Assembly (NCBI RefSeq): GCF_022965805.1
Contig: NC_133101.1
Coordinates: 7,208,569 to 7,272,568 of the forward strand
DNA length: 64,000 nt
Direction of reading: 5' to 3'
Origin: Primulina eburnea
Lineage: Eukaryota; Streptophyta; Magnoliopsida; Lamiales; Gesneriaceae
The position numbers and the translations under genes were made by a program. Under the pieces are notes generated by a model. That model was not told the DNA's origin. It saw only the letters and a list, made by a program, of their open reading frames with translations, and did no database searches. Below are positions 10,942 to 22,200 of the stretch, piece after piece; within the stretch, counting starts at the first letter, position 1; the number at the start of each line of letters is the position of its first letter.

Positions 10942-11850
10942 ATGGCTTCTGAATTCGCCAACCTTTTCGATCGTCTTCCAACAGAGTTGATCATCTCTAT
11001 TATTGAAAAAATCTCGGATGTCAAGTATCTATGCGTTTGCTATTCGGTCTCCAAGCTTTTCGCCGCACTTGTTCCTCAAACACGCTTTGTCTCTGTGCGA
11101 ATTCCATCCGCAATTGACCGCTCATCTGCTGATGAAGAAGAACAGGTTTGGCCACCGGAAATTAAAAACTTTCTGAAAAAACTTTGTCGCGTGGAATATG
11201 TAACTATTCGGTTCTCTCTCTGCGATCCTATGATACCCCAAAGATATTCGGGACCTTTGGTTAGGTGGAAATCTGATTCTTCTCGATTCATCCTAGTTGT
11301 CGCCGAGAATTGTACAGACGATTCCATAGTCGAATCCAAGAGTGAATTGATGACACATGAGTGGTTTTTTGCTATCAGTTATTCGATTAGAATCCACCTG
11401 TATCATTTCGCAACGAGGGGTCTTCATATAAAAGAGCTTCTTCCTGTTCTTCCTAATCTAAAGAAGGTTTCAGTAGTTGAATCTTTGGAGCAGGGGAGTT
11501 TTGTCTGGGAAGAAGACATCGATAGTATGAAAACCGACGTAAGATCGTCGGGGGATAAGGATGTTCTCTGTCTGAAACTGTGGAGTGCCCCGTCGGTAAA
11601 ACTGCCGATCACTGGATGTACCATGAAGAACGTGACCCTTATTTCGATCACAGAAATAGGTCTCCGTGGTTTCATGGAAGAGAGTTCATTCGAAGAGACA
11701 GAGTACCGCGAACTTGCCATGATCATGATGAAGGAATATCCCCGTTATCAAACTAGTTTTCCACTTCTCTTGGAATCCCCGATTGCCTGGATGAAAATTT
11801 TGGCATTGTGTATTTTAGATGCGAGATACAATAGAACTTATTGGATATGA
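10942..11850 (+). CDS. F-box protein (AUF1 / At4g18380-like)
   Basis: Single-exon 302-residue protein. Residues about 8-45 (FDRLPTELIISIIEKISDVK...VSKLFAALVP) form an F-box, the motif that binds SKP1 in SCF ubiquitin ligases. The following pattern (hydrophobic strand pairs, LVRWK, ENCTDD, ELLPVLPNLKKVSV) matches plant F-box proteins of the AUF1/At4g18380 group from memory. That group averages somewhat longer proteins, so this copy may be C-terminally shortened. The substrate is unknown. The ATG at 10942 follows a short leader with a TATA-like block about 120 bp upstream. Three broken relatives lie in the window (13687-13920, 46375-46525, 47692-48690), so the family has been copied and decayed locally. 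It is intact by sequence; whether it is expressed cannot be seen. Confidence 0.8.
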   Translation: MASEFANLFDRLPTELIISIIEKISDVKYLCVCYSVSKLFAALVPQTRFVSVRIPSAIDRSSADEEEQVWPPEIKNFLKKLCRVEYVTIRFSLCDPMIPQRYSGPLVRWKSDSSRFILVVAENCTDDSIVESKSELMTHEWFFAISYSIRIHLYHFATRGLHIKELLPVLPNLKKVSVVESLEQGSFVWEEDIDSMKTDVRSSGDKDVLCLKLWSAPSVKLPITGCTMKNVTLISITEIGLRGFMEESSFEETEYRELAMIMMKEYPRYQTSFPLLLESPIAWMKILALCILDARYNRTYWI

Positions 11851-11960
11851 TTGGGTTAGAAATTATTATAAGAAAATTCAGGCAAAATTCAGAGTAGTAA
11901 AAAAAAGAACTTATACTTTTTTAAAAATAAAATTTCCTTAAAATGCGTACTTGGTAAACT
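11851..11960 (+). repeat. F-box 3' flank, duplicated at about 47045-47160
   Basis: GATTGGGTTAGAAATTATTA and following bases recur at 47048-47155 with minor changes, showing that the copied unit included DNA downstream of the F-box stop codon. Confidence 0.75.
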
Positions 11961-11964
11961 TCGT

Positions 11965-12627
11965 AACTTGGTAAGTTTTTTTTTGATGACGTAAGAACCC
12001 GCGGCCGCTACGTTTCGATCGTTGTTAAACTTCGCAACTAACGCAATAGTCTGCAAACCACACTATCTAGATAAATCGCATTGGTCAAGCCCTGTGCGAC
12101 AGGTTCTTCCGAGAAGATGTTTATAAGAAAAATCAAACGACTAGTCATTGGTCAAGCGCTCGCCAGCTCCATAAACTCGGACACTCCTTGGATGCTATTA
12201 GTGATTAAATTGTGGTTATCACCTTTAGGATTTTTTTTGCTATGCATCTTTATTGACGCATTGCTTGTCATCAAATAATTTTTTTAAAAAAAATAAATGT
12301 AGTTTATCGATTAAATATTATTTTATCAATTAATAAAAATGAGCAATTATATATTTTATTATTAAATATATTTATTTCAATCTTATAATACTATAAAATA
12401 AAATATTATTATAAAATATAAGAAAAATTACAATTATATTAATAATAATATATATTTATACAATCCTCCGATCGACGATGTCGCCGCCGCGCGAAAGATC
12501 TTCTGATACCATATTACACAGAGAGCAAGAGATTGAATATGGGGAATGTTCCTTCATTGAGAGAAGAATGAAAAATCTGCTGTTCAACTGTACAATGAGT
12601 TCTATTTATATTTTTCTGTTTTCAACA
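11965..12627 (-). mobile_element. Copia-type non-autonomous (TRIM/LARD-like) element, copy 1
   Basis: About 650 bp with a close relative at 17264-18127. On the minus strand a short LTR-like stretch starts TGTTGAAAAC at 12627, has TATAAATAG, and leads to TGGTATCAGA (complement of 12502-12511), the initiator-tRNA-Met primer-binding motif of copia elements. The internal part lacks coding capacity and includes the dicot repeat block AACCCGCGGCCGCTAC and TAGTCTGCAAACCACAC. The far end is not well defined. A diverged relative of the inner block lies at 30160-30310. Confidence 0.6.
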
Positions 12628-12821
12628 TGGTACCTCAGTCAAGCCTCCATCGGTACTTACCTTCGTTCAAATTTCTGCTCATCTTTAATCAAATTCCTTG
12701 AAGGGATGTCAACATCAACCACATGAAAAACTCAGGTACCAGCCGTGCGACCCTTTTAGGAAACAGCGTCATCTCTTGGCTTTGTGTCAATGGAATTATA
12801 ATTAAAACCACCAAAGAAACT

Positions 12822-13229
12822 TTATCTATGTAATCCAATACCGAAATTAGGACCCAAACAGTTTACACAAAAAAAAAAAGTGTATCGTACCCGGGATGTA
12901 AACATGCAATGCAAAGCAAAGTTGCCCTCCATGTGGCGGAAGCTACGGACTGGATTGGGTTGATCGCTTTGAACTAAGTAATCAAATGTACCTTTCACAA
13001 GCAAAACGTCAGCAGTTGGGAGACGAACATTACTTAAGAAGAAGAATGCACAGAAATGTGTACAGTCGGGGATATTACCCAGTGAATTAGGCGAATGGAG
13101 TACAGACAGAGGAGGTGGGGGGAGACTGACGGGTAATTGGGTCGGGTCGGTGACGCAGCGACTTCGGATTCTGAATCGGAGCCGGAGAAAGATTCCACAT
13201 ACGTGAGACGACGCCCTCATAGCTTCCAT
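12822..13229 (-). CDS. Unrecognised open frame, possibly a first exon
   Basis: 135-codon frame beginning MEAMRASSHVCGIFLRLRFR, with an Arg-rich, Ser-poor, GC-richer N-terminal half and a hydrophobic-looking tail. The first 50 codons have plant-gene base composition and could be an organelle-targeting exon: a GGTAATAT donor-like site lies after about codon 50. The second half looks like read-through into non-coding DNA. I do not recognise the protein and see no matching downstream exons, so it may be a gene remnant or chance. Confidence 0.25.
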   Translation of the reverse strand: MEAMRASSHVCGIFLRLRFRIRSRCVTDPTQLPVSLPPPPLSVLHSPNSLGNIPDCTHFCAFFFLSNVRLPTADVLLVKGTFDYLVQSDQPNPVRSFRHMEGNFALHCMFTSRVRYTFFFCVNCLGPNFGIGLHR

Positions 13230-13469
13230 CTCCTCCTTGGCCCTTTGGTCAACCTTGCTTATTATTCATTATATTATTCATTAATATTCATTTTTTGTGT
13301 AAACTGAAAACATATTCTAGTGAATATTTTGTTTTAACTGTGTATAATTATTTATGTCTTAATTTACCTACATAAATCATTTGTGTGATAAAGTACTATA
13401 ACACCGAACACAATACATATATCTGAAACGCACAATTCTTCTATTATTTAGTAATTGTAAATATACGAT
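13230..13469. other. AT-rich spacer
   Basis: No gene or recognisable repeat seen. Confidence 0.5.
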
Positions 13470-13687
13470 ACAATATAATAGTAACACAAGCGCGAACGTT
13501 TCTGTCGTTACGGTCTCCCGTCAACTGTTATTTTTGGCCATCTATACCAGTACATCAATATTGTGATTATCTTTAGATTAACCTTGGTTATATCTCATTA
13601 ATTCAGATAACCCGACTTAAATATTTTTTTCCAAAATAAATTTGAAGTTGGAAATTTAATCGATTAACAATTCATGTCAATATATTT
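13470..13687. repeat. duplicated segment, copy 2 (partner 5456-5674)
   Basis: Near-identical to 5456-5674. Its right end joins directly to a fragment of the F-box gene, making a chimeric junction at about 13687. Confidence 0.85.
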
Positions 13688-13920
13688 GTGTGACCCTTAT
13701 TTCGATCAGAGAAACAGGTCTCCATGGTTTCATGGACGAGAGTTCAATTCATTCGAAGAGACAGAGTGCCGCGAACTTGCCATGATCATGATGAAGGAAT
13801 ATCCCCGTTATCAAACTAGTTTTCCACTTCCCTTGGAATCCCCGATTGTCTGGATGAATATCTTGGCATCGTGTATTTTAGATGATTCATCCAGGCATCG
13901 TGTATTTTAGATGAGATACA
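13687..13920 (+). pseudogene. F-box gene fragment (C-terminal part)
   Basis: Matches 11631-11840 of the intact F-box gene from GTGACCCTTATTTCGATCA to the final codons, including FEETE.RELAMIMMKEYPRY and LESPI.WM. The F-box and middle region are missing and the 5' edge is fused to the 13470-13687 duplicate. CATCGTGTATTTTAGATGA is duplicated at the 3' end (about 13867-13914). Small differences include an extra in-frame insertion near NSFEETE. Confidence 0.85.
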
Positions 13921-14211
13921 GTAGAGTTCATCGTAGGTCTCTTTGATACATCATTTTTTTTCAAATTTTTCTTGGATATATTGTTTTATTCTGCATCTCA
14001 ATTTATTTTTCTAGAATTAATTTACTTCATTATAGAGATTAATCGATCTTATAGTACATTGAAAAAATATTATATGAAGATGTTTATCGAGAATGATAGC
14101 TCGGTTTAAGCAAAAAGTGGAGGGAAACAGTTTAATTAATAAATTGATTCTTGAATAATAAAAATAAATAAATAAACTGATTATTACATATTGGTGAATT
14201 GATGAAAATAG

Positions 14212-14213
<2 letters not shown>

Positions 14214-14306
<93 letters not shown>
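14214..14306. repeat. (AC)n-(AT)n microsatellite
   Basis: About 15 AC units followed by about 31 AT units. Frames running through it are artefacts. Confidence 0.95.
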
Positions 14307-14309
<3 letters not shown>

Positions 14310-14440
14310 AGAACCAAGCGTTTGCCGCTTTACCAAAAGCTATAGCTAGTGGTAATGGTGCAAATCAAATTTTTTAAACCGCACAGTAGTTCAAACACCA
14401 CGGTTCAATAGCTCTACCAAACAGGGAGAATTATTGCATT

Positions 14441-14445
<5 letters not shown>
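14307..14445 (+). mobile_element. Small TG...CA element inside an (AT)n tract
   Basis: 139 bp from TGTAGAACCAAGCG to GCATTCAACA, flanked on both sides by pure (AT)n. It contains TTACCAAAAGCTATAGCTAG and AAACCGCACAGTAG blocks that I recall from a dispersed dicot repeat. TG...CA tips suggest a miniature solo LTR (TRIM-like), but the AT flanks hide any target duplication. Confidence 0.5.

Positions 14446-14505
<60 letters not shown>
14446..14505. repeat. (AT)n microsatellite
   Basis: Uninterrupted AT run after the small element; probably the other half of the tract at 14244-14306. Confidence 0.95.
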
Positions 14506-14507
<2 letters not shown>

Positions 14508-15603
14508 CTTGGATAAATGAAAGAAAAGAAGAGGAAGAATAAGGAGTTGTAAAGGAAGTGAGATGTCTCAAATGTGACTTGTACCATATTGAGAAAATAA
14601 CAAAATGAAGTCTCCCTAATAAACTCTAAGTTGAGAAAAGGTTTGGGCCCCAAGGGATACCAGAAGTTTTTAGAAAAGGGAAGACGTTAATAGGCTGTGG
14701 CTTGATGAAACACACACGTGCGTGCGCTCGACTCGGCCCCAGCCCGGTTTGGCTCAGTGTTGTGTGGTCTTTTGACCGTACTAATCTTTTTTGGACAAAA
14801 TTTATTGGAAAATAATTTTGTTGACAAGCACCTACACAGGAAAAACAGAAACCAGCGTGCATGTGAGATCACATTTTACAGAAGGTGCCGCACATATGCG
14901 CTCTAGAGTCCGCGCACATGCACGCGACCTACTGTTTTCTACGCACATAGGCAGAACAAGGCGCGCATATGCGCGAGCCTTTTTGGAAATCTCTCATGCG
15001 TTGTTTCAGAAAAAAACATGCGTGTCCCTTGGCTTCTTTTGCACCAAACATTGTGTTCTTTGACTAGAATTGTGGCTCTTCGATGCATCCGTTCTGGAAA
15101 GACATGTCTCTTCTACACATCCAATGATCACTTATAAATAATCACTCCATCCATCATTCAAAAGGTTGGAAAATTTCATGCCATCTAGTTGCATTTTATC
15201 CTCTTCAATACTTGAAAGTTCTTGCATAGTTTTGTTAGTTGATTTCGAGATTTGAAGTGCTGCAACTCTCGACGTGAAGTCGTTGTATCTTGGGGACGAT
15301 TGCCTACAACGTACTATATACGGACAATTTCGTCTTGCGGAAAAAGGTTTTTCCTTGCCTCGACTTAAAATTGGTGCTGCTATTTTTCAGAAACGAGTGT
15401 ATTCTAGACAAAATATATATATATATATATATACATAAAACACAAAGTAATTCTTTAATAAATACACACACATCTACACACACCGACCACCATATATATA
15501 AAGAGATGAATTAGCTTGGGCTAGCCCAAACAATCGTCCGCCCCATGAGCACGCAGTCGAATGCTCACGAGTTTGATTCATTTTCCTGATGAGCTCGTAA
15601 TAG

Positions 15604-15647
<44 letters not shown>

Positions 15648-15847
15648 TGGAACGAGTTCTTTAACATTTCTTGTCGTCTCTTGAGTTGATAAGCAAGAAA
15701 CAGTTGCATGGTTCCAAAATTCAAACCTTCATAATATTTAATCGGAAGATTAAAGCAAGTTTTAACCATTTAATCAAAATATAATTTCACAAGTTTGTGT
15801 ACTTTTGAAGATTTTATTTTGATGATATTTTGTAGTTCTTTATTTTA
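14506..15847. other. Intergenic, probable retroelement remnants
   Basis: No gene is seen. 14700-15000 has a cluster of CGCGCATATGCGC-type words, and 15150-15310 has LTR-like text, but no boundaries can be set. (AT)n runs lie at 15412-15433 and 15607-15643. Confidence 0.4.
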
Positions 15848-16799
15848 GGGGGGTGTATTCAATCTAAACTTTTAATGACTTTTATGGAATTTTAAAATCT
15901 AGAGGTATTCAATCTAAACTTTTAATGACTCTATATATGTTTAGTGGTATTCAACATGGATTTTGGTAGAGTTTTAAAAAGTCATGTGGTATTCAAACTT
16001 GACTTTTTAAAACTCTACAAAAGTCAAGAGGTATCCAAAAAATCCATAGATTTTCAAGGATTCTTATTTTATTATTCATGTACAAACCTTGAAGCCTTAT
16101 GTACAGTTGCAGAAAATCTAAAATATTCTTCCACATATACCAAAGATTTTGATGGACTTTCTTTTTTGAAAAATACGCTATCTCTCTTCTATCTCAAGTC
16201 ATCTATAGGGTTCTTCTCTCTCTCAAAAAAATTTCTTCTATTCAAAGGTATGATTGGTCAATCTTGAATTTATTATATTGCCAATATTTATGTGTAAAAA
16301 TAGATGAATTGTTGTTTTTTTCTTGAATCATTATGATTATTGTATTTCATAAATTGTTCATTTTAATAAAATTTTATTATGAACTTATAAAAATATTGTT
16401 CATTAATATGTTGAATTGACATAAAGAATTGAAATTTTGATTTCAATAAATTGGATAGTTCATTTTTCGTTTTTCACAAATTAAATTTATTTAACCTTTA
16501 AATAAGTAAAATTTATTTACATTTTCATGAAATAAAAAAAATTTAAAATTTAATAGGTTATACATGTCCAATAATTATTTAAAAGAAATTAATAAAAAAA
16601 TAAATCACAATTATAAAAGTTTACAAAAGTTTACAAAAGTCTACAAAAATCTTGAAAAAAAGTCTATTAAAGTCTATGAAATATGTTTTACAATTCCATG
16701 AGATTCTATAAAAGTCAATCAAAATCCATCAACTCCACAAAAGTCCACCTTTTAAAAAAAGTCATTAAAATTCATTAAAAGTTTAGATTGAATACACGA
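15848..16799. mobile_element. PIF/Harbinger-like non-autonomous element
   Basis: 952 bp with long inverted ends: GTGTATTCAATCTAAACTTT at the left and its near reverse complement AAAGTTTAGATTGAATACAC at the right. TTA lies on both sides (15845-15847 and 16800-16802), matching the 3-bp TTA target duplication of PIF/Harbinger elements. The subterminal zones repeat AAAGTC(T/C)A and TTGACTTTT motifs many times. No transposase frame is visible. Confidence 0.75.
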
Positions 16800-16939
16800 T
16801 TAGTATTTTTTCCATCTAAAATTTGAGTTTTCCTTATATATAGGTTTTGTGATATATGTTATTATTTTATTAAAATTATGATCAATTGAAATTTGAACGT
16901 CTTTGTTGATGTATTTTAATTTCACATATATTCTTGTAA

Positions 16940-17070
16940 AATAATCTCAAAAATTAATTTATGAGACAGATCTCATGTCCTAATCAAAATATTATTTTTA
17001 ACTAAATAAACAAATCTGGTTAACATGTTTCACGAATATAAATATGTGAGACAATCTCACAAAAACCATA
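16940..17070. mobile_element. Degraded copy of the 182-bp MITE family
   Basis: ATGAGACAGATCTCATGTCC, ATATTATTTTTAACTAAATA and ATGTGAGACAATCTCAC keep the order of family motifs, with heavy decay. Confidence 0.5.
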
Positions 17071-17263
17071 CCTTATTTATCTTGATATGTTCTTTTTGTT
17101 TCTTGTATCATTACGTGATGAATTATTTGTTAATGTTATTTAAAACAAAGATATATTTTGTCATAAAAAATTTAAATTTTTTATTGTTACATAAGATTTT
17201 TTCCATTTATTTTTTGTTGACATGTATGTTAGGCTACTAGTCCTTGAATTTTTTTATTTTTTT

Positions 17264-18127
17264 TTTGATGACGTAAGAACCCACAGCCGCTACGTTTCGA
17301 TGCGTACTTGGTAAACTTCGCAACTAACGCAATAGTCTGCAAACCACACTATCTAGATAAACTGCATTGGTCAAGCCCTGCGCGACAGGCTCTTCCGAGA
17401 AAGTGTTGATAAGAAGAATCAAACAACTAACAATTGATCAAACGCTAGCCAACTCCATAAACTCGGACACTCCTTTGATGCTACCAGTGATTAAATTTCG
17501 GTTATCACCTTTAGGATTTTTTTTTTGTTATGCATCTTTGGGATTGATTGATGCATTGCTTGTCATTAATTAATTTTTGAAATAAAATTAATGTAGGTTA
17601 TCGATTCGATATTATTTTATCAATTAATAAAAATGAGTAATTATATATTTTATTATTAAATATATTTATTTCAATCTTAAAATATTATAAAATAAAATTA
17701 TGAATAAAATATTTATTATTAAATATAAGAAAAAATATAATAATAATAATAATATATATATATTCAACCCTCCGATCGACGATGTCGCCGCCGCGCAAAA
17801 GCTCTTCTGATACCATATTACATAGAGAGCAAGAGATTGAATATGGGGAATATTCCTTCATTGAGAGAAGAATGAAAAATCTGTTGTTCAACTGTACAAT
17901 AAGTTCTATTTATATTTTGAGTGGGACTCATGTGAGACCGTCTCACAGATCTTAATTTATGAGACGGGTCAACCCTACTCATATTCACAATAAAAAGTAA
18001 TACTCTAAGCATAAAAAGTAATACTTTTTTATCGATGATCCAAATAAGAGATCTGTCTCACAAATATAACCCGTGAGACCGTCTCACACAAGTTTTTGCC
18101 TTATATTTTTCTGTTTTCAACAACCAC
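17264..18127 (-). mobile_element. Copia-type non-autonomous element, copy 2, carrying a MITE
   Basis: Same element as 11965-12627, with the primer-binding motif complement TCTGATACCA at 17806-17815. It is interrupted by a MITE (17919-18100) that is absent from copy 1. Sequence between 18128 and 18300 also has no counterpart next to copy 1. Confidence 0.6.
17919..18100 (-). mobile_element. 182-bp MITE family, copy 5, with empty-site proof
   Basis: GAGTGGGACTCATGTGAGAC to ACAAGTTTTTGCC, 182 bp. Flanked by TTATATTTT (17910-17918 and 18101-18109). The homologous element at 12606-12614 has a single TTATATTTT and no insertion, which gives the exact boundaries and a 9-bp target duplication. Confidence 0.95.
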
Positions 18128-18302
18128 AACTCAGATATTTAACAACTTTATTAACTACTAACAACTCATTATAATTTAATATGAATATATCAAAAATTAT
18201 CTAATAGCGAAGAATATTAACTTTGCCAAAATATATATAACATTCATAGATTAAAAGCTTTTCACGAAAAATAAAAGTTGTTGCATCTATGATTCAACAT
18301 TG

Positions 18303-18484
18303 GGCAAAAACTTGTGTGAGACGGTCTCACGAGTCGTATTTGTGAGACGGATCTTTTATTTAGGTCACCTATTAAAAAGTATTACTTTTTATGCTAAGAG
18401 TATTACTTTTTAATATGAATATGGATAGGGTTGACCCGTCCAACAAATTATGATCCGTGAGACGGTCTCACATGATACTCACTC
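18303..18484 (+). mobile_element. 182-bp MITE family, copy 6
   Basis: GGCAAAAACTTGTGTGAGAC to ATACTCACTC. Flanked by TTCAACATT(G) at 18293-18302 and 18485-18494 (9 or 10 bp). Confidence 0.9.
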
Positions 18485-18494
18485 TTCAACATTG

Positions 18495-19221
18495 TACCTC
18501 AGTCAGTTAAGCCTCCATCAGTTACCTCCGAAGAAAGAAATATCCGCGTATTTCAAATAAATTCTTTGTTGGTAGTATGAGAAGAGCACCCAAGTTAGAT
18601 TATTTATGAGTAACTCAGATATATGGCTTGTTACTTAAATTGAATTAATCCACAATCACCGAAATAATATATTAGAAAAGAGTAAATTGTTGAACTTTAA
18701 GACATGATATTTTTTTTATAAAATTACAACCTTGTCTTTCCTCGACTACTTTGTGTTCTCTTCCATATCTCAATCTTGTCTCACATTATAATTGCATCGA
18801 TCATTTTAATTTGAAGTTGTCCTATACTATAAAATAATTTGAAAATCAGTGATTTGACGAGTTTTTCAAGAATAAAGCCAAAATTGGAAAAATAAAATCT
18901 TGAACACCATTTTCTATTGAGTAATGAACGTTTGTGAAATAAGAATCTACTGAGGTTTATTTTAGATATATATACTATCGATGATTTGATGTGATAATAT
19001 ATTGACGATTTAGCAGATTAATTTCTTCCTCTCTTTGTAAAATCAGCATTATAATTAAGCACAATGGAGTTGTCTAACCTTTTAAAGCTTGAACGTCTGG
19101 GAAACTATGTTGAAATCTTACAACCCAAATGTGGTCAATGCAGGTTTCAAGTTATGTACAAGCGAGTCATTCACATTCAGGGTTATACATCTTCGAAGCA
19201 GCCCGACGGCAACAAGCAGGA
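18495..19221. other. Downstream flank and 3' UTR of ORANGE
   Basis: No further gene is seen. The part next to 19222 should hold the OR 3' UTR on the minus strand; its poly(A) site cannot be placed. Confidence 0.5.
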
Positions 19222-22200
19222 TTAGTCGAAGGGATCGATACGTGGGTCGTGCTCGCTAGCCATAGCCATTCCAGTGCAAAGACAAGTAGGACACATCACC
19301 TGCAAAACAAAGACACCAGATTTGCTTGGCATTGTTCCCACATACCGGCTCATGTTGTTCATGGATCAGTAGCCCGATCCATTCCGTACATTTTTCAAAA
19401 TATTGCCATTAAACTCATCCCCATTCGGGAGCATTCTATCATTTTAAGAGCAGCTTTGAGTCATAGAACGCTTAACTGATAGTTTGATTTGGGGGGTCAA
19501 TGGAAGGCTTATTTTAAACTTCCCTAACACATTACAAACCATAAATCAATCCTTTGCTGAGGAGATTAAATTAAACACGAGAGAATCAATATTCCAAGTC
19601 ATCAATCAAATTCATCCTTGAAGCTCATTATTTATGTTTCATTCATGAGTTTATATGACTTATTATTTCTATTTGTTATTTCTCGCTCTTGTCAGAGTCA
19701 TCTTAGTAAACACCCTGAGACTGTAACTCTATGAAATTAACAAGAATATGTAGATTTGTAAGATCTTCCAGCAGAACGTGAGTGAGATAATTATGTTAGT
19801 CACTGGCACTTTAATTTATGCTAGTCACTGACACTTAAGTTGATGGAAAGAAGTTATCTTTGGAGCTCTCAAGACCAAAGAAGACTTGGAGATGCGTGTG
19901 TGTGGCTAGCTCAGAGTTACCAAGATCAAGCAGTGATATGGAACCTTAGTTGATGATTTATCAACGAGAAGAAAGGAATAGATGTGTAATGTTGAAACTT
20001 CATAAATCCTGTGTTCTTTACCGCTTTCATTTAATTTCATTTGCAATATTCACCTGCTTTATCATAATTGTTTGCTCGATCGAAAAGGATTTTGTCATGC
20101 AAACCCGAAGTTTGGCAAAATCATTTTAAAATGCTAAAGAATCCTAAAACCTATTTCATGCCCCCGGATTAGGTTCTACCAGATCTTATCTGACTAGCAC
20201 AGTAGCACTAAAGTGGATAGGACTGTACACTCTTTTACTTAATTACCAGAGAAACTCAGTTTCAATCTTACAAGGTATGCTTATCATAAAAACTATCGAG
20301 ATACCATAGACACGAACAGGAAGTAATATCTTGCATATGACAGGTGAATATAAATTTAAACTTGAAACGATGATGTCATACCTTTCCTGATCCTGAACAG
20401 TTAGAACACCGCTCTGTTTTAGGTGGCGACAAATGCTGGTTTCCACTGCCCAGTGCGGAAACTGGCTCAATAAGCACAAGAGATCCAGTGCTTGAACAGC
20501 GAGCACAAGCAAGATATCCTGTACATTGGAAACACTAAGTTCCACAAGCACAAAGATGCGTACCGTTTTTACACAGCTCGAGGTTTAGACCATCTGTTCA
20601 ATATCTAATTTAACTTAGTTGGTCTTCAAAATGGAAACACTATTAGCACACACCATTGGAAAAACGGCAAGTCATTTGTGAAATCACAGATTTTAACTTA
20701 TGTGGGTCAAGCCCAAAAGCCTTAGTCATTTTAGTTCATTAACGTGGCTTGGATCACGAGGTGCGGATGTCAATGAGGGACTTTTCTTTATGTACATATA
20801 TCTATAGGGGTCATGAAAAGAACACAAGTTCGTTCCTGCCAAGACAGTTGGAATGTTGGATGACAGTTCCAACCACTGAAAAAAATATGTTTTCCTATCA
20901 TTTGTATATTTTTTCGTATCCTCTCTAGTAGGATACTACCAACTACAGAACAATCAGGTGGATATAAAAGGTAATAATCAGACCAAGAATAAGAAATTCA
21001 AGCAGGGTAACTAGGTAGACGTCGAGTTTCATGGCATGTTTACCTGTACCAAGACAGTACTTGCATCTCTTATGTTCCTGCTGCTTCACATTATTTATCT
21101 CCACCACCATCAAAGCAGAAATCACTCCTACTGCTCCTCCCGAAAATGATGCCACGATTGGATCCACATCACTACAAGTTCATAAAATTGTGTTAATGAG
21201 GAGATTGAGAAATAATATTAAACCTTAAAATGTATAAAGAAATTGTAAAACTTTGTCATACACGTTAAAGTTCTTGAGTTATACTTTCCTCAAGCAGCCA
21301 ACCCAAATAGAGTATGGCCAAACTAATTTTAAGATCTTACCAGTTTGTAAGTCATAAATCTTATATTAAAATTAAGTACTTAATACGATTGGAAAAATCA
21401 GAAAAAAAATCGAGAAGAATAAGGAGAAGATAAAATATGCTATCAGAAAAAAAAATCGAGAAGAATAAGGAGAAAAATTCCCAGTTAAGATTATAATAAT
21501 ATGTCCTATCAAGTCTTTCTTCAAAACGAAAGCCAAAAAATATCGAACATGGACCAGGCCCCAATTTTTCACCTCATACTGATATCAGCAGTTGATGACA
21601 TTCCATCATCCAGTATACACTTAAACTAATAACAAAAACCAAGTAACCAACATTTTGTACAGAAAAAGTAGACAGGGCACAGCTGATCTGACCACTTAGG
21701 CCGCCCTAAACAAATCTAAGTTTTGTCATAATTAATAATTAGAGGCAAATGGAGGAGAGATAGTATTAGATACTCGGTCCTTATCTAACAGATAAATTTT
21801 TGAAGATGGACTATTCCCCAGTTTTCTTCACTAAAGCCAGCTGTTTTGACATGCAATCATCCTCGGTACATTTACACTGATAATAAAAACCAACATTTTG
21901 TACAATGACAGTTGACAGCGCACTGCTGTCTTTGGCCACCTAACCAAATCTAAGTTATGTTATAATTTATAAGTAGAGGCAATGTGGAATAGACAGTATT
22001 TGATACTCAATCCTCATCTAACAGATAAATTTTTGAAAATGTGAGCATATTTAAATACTTCGGGCTCCTTGCATTGCACATAAAATTCTTGGAGCAGCAA
22101 AAGATACAGCTGTGGTTTCTATGCTTAAGTGAGAGCTGGAAAACATGCCAGATTCATTGCTTCAAAAAGAACATGAAGTCTTAAATAGGGAAGCTCTAAA

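Noticed and set aside
14414..14653. Frames with long Tyr-Ile runs here and at 39053-39289 and 40916-41182
   Set aside because: They are translations of (AT)n microsatellites.
15944..16267. 107-codon frame in 15.9-16.3 kb
   Set aside because: It lies inside the Harbinger-like element and is built from its subterminal repeats.
20243..20551. Single-frame ORFs across OR exons (also 20943-21167, 27841-28023, 28487-28705)
   Set aside because: They run into introns or are in the wrong frame; the spliced OR product explains the conserved parts.
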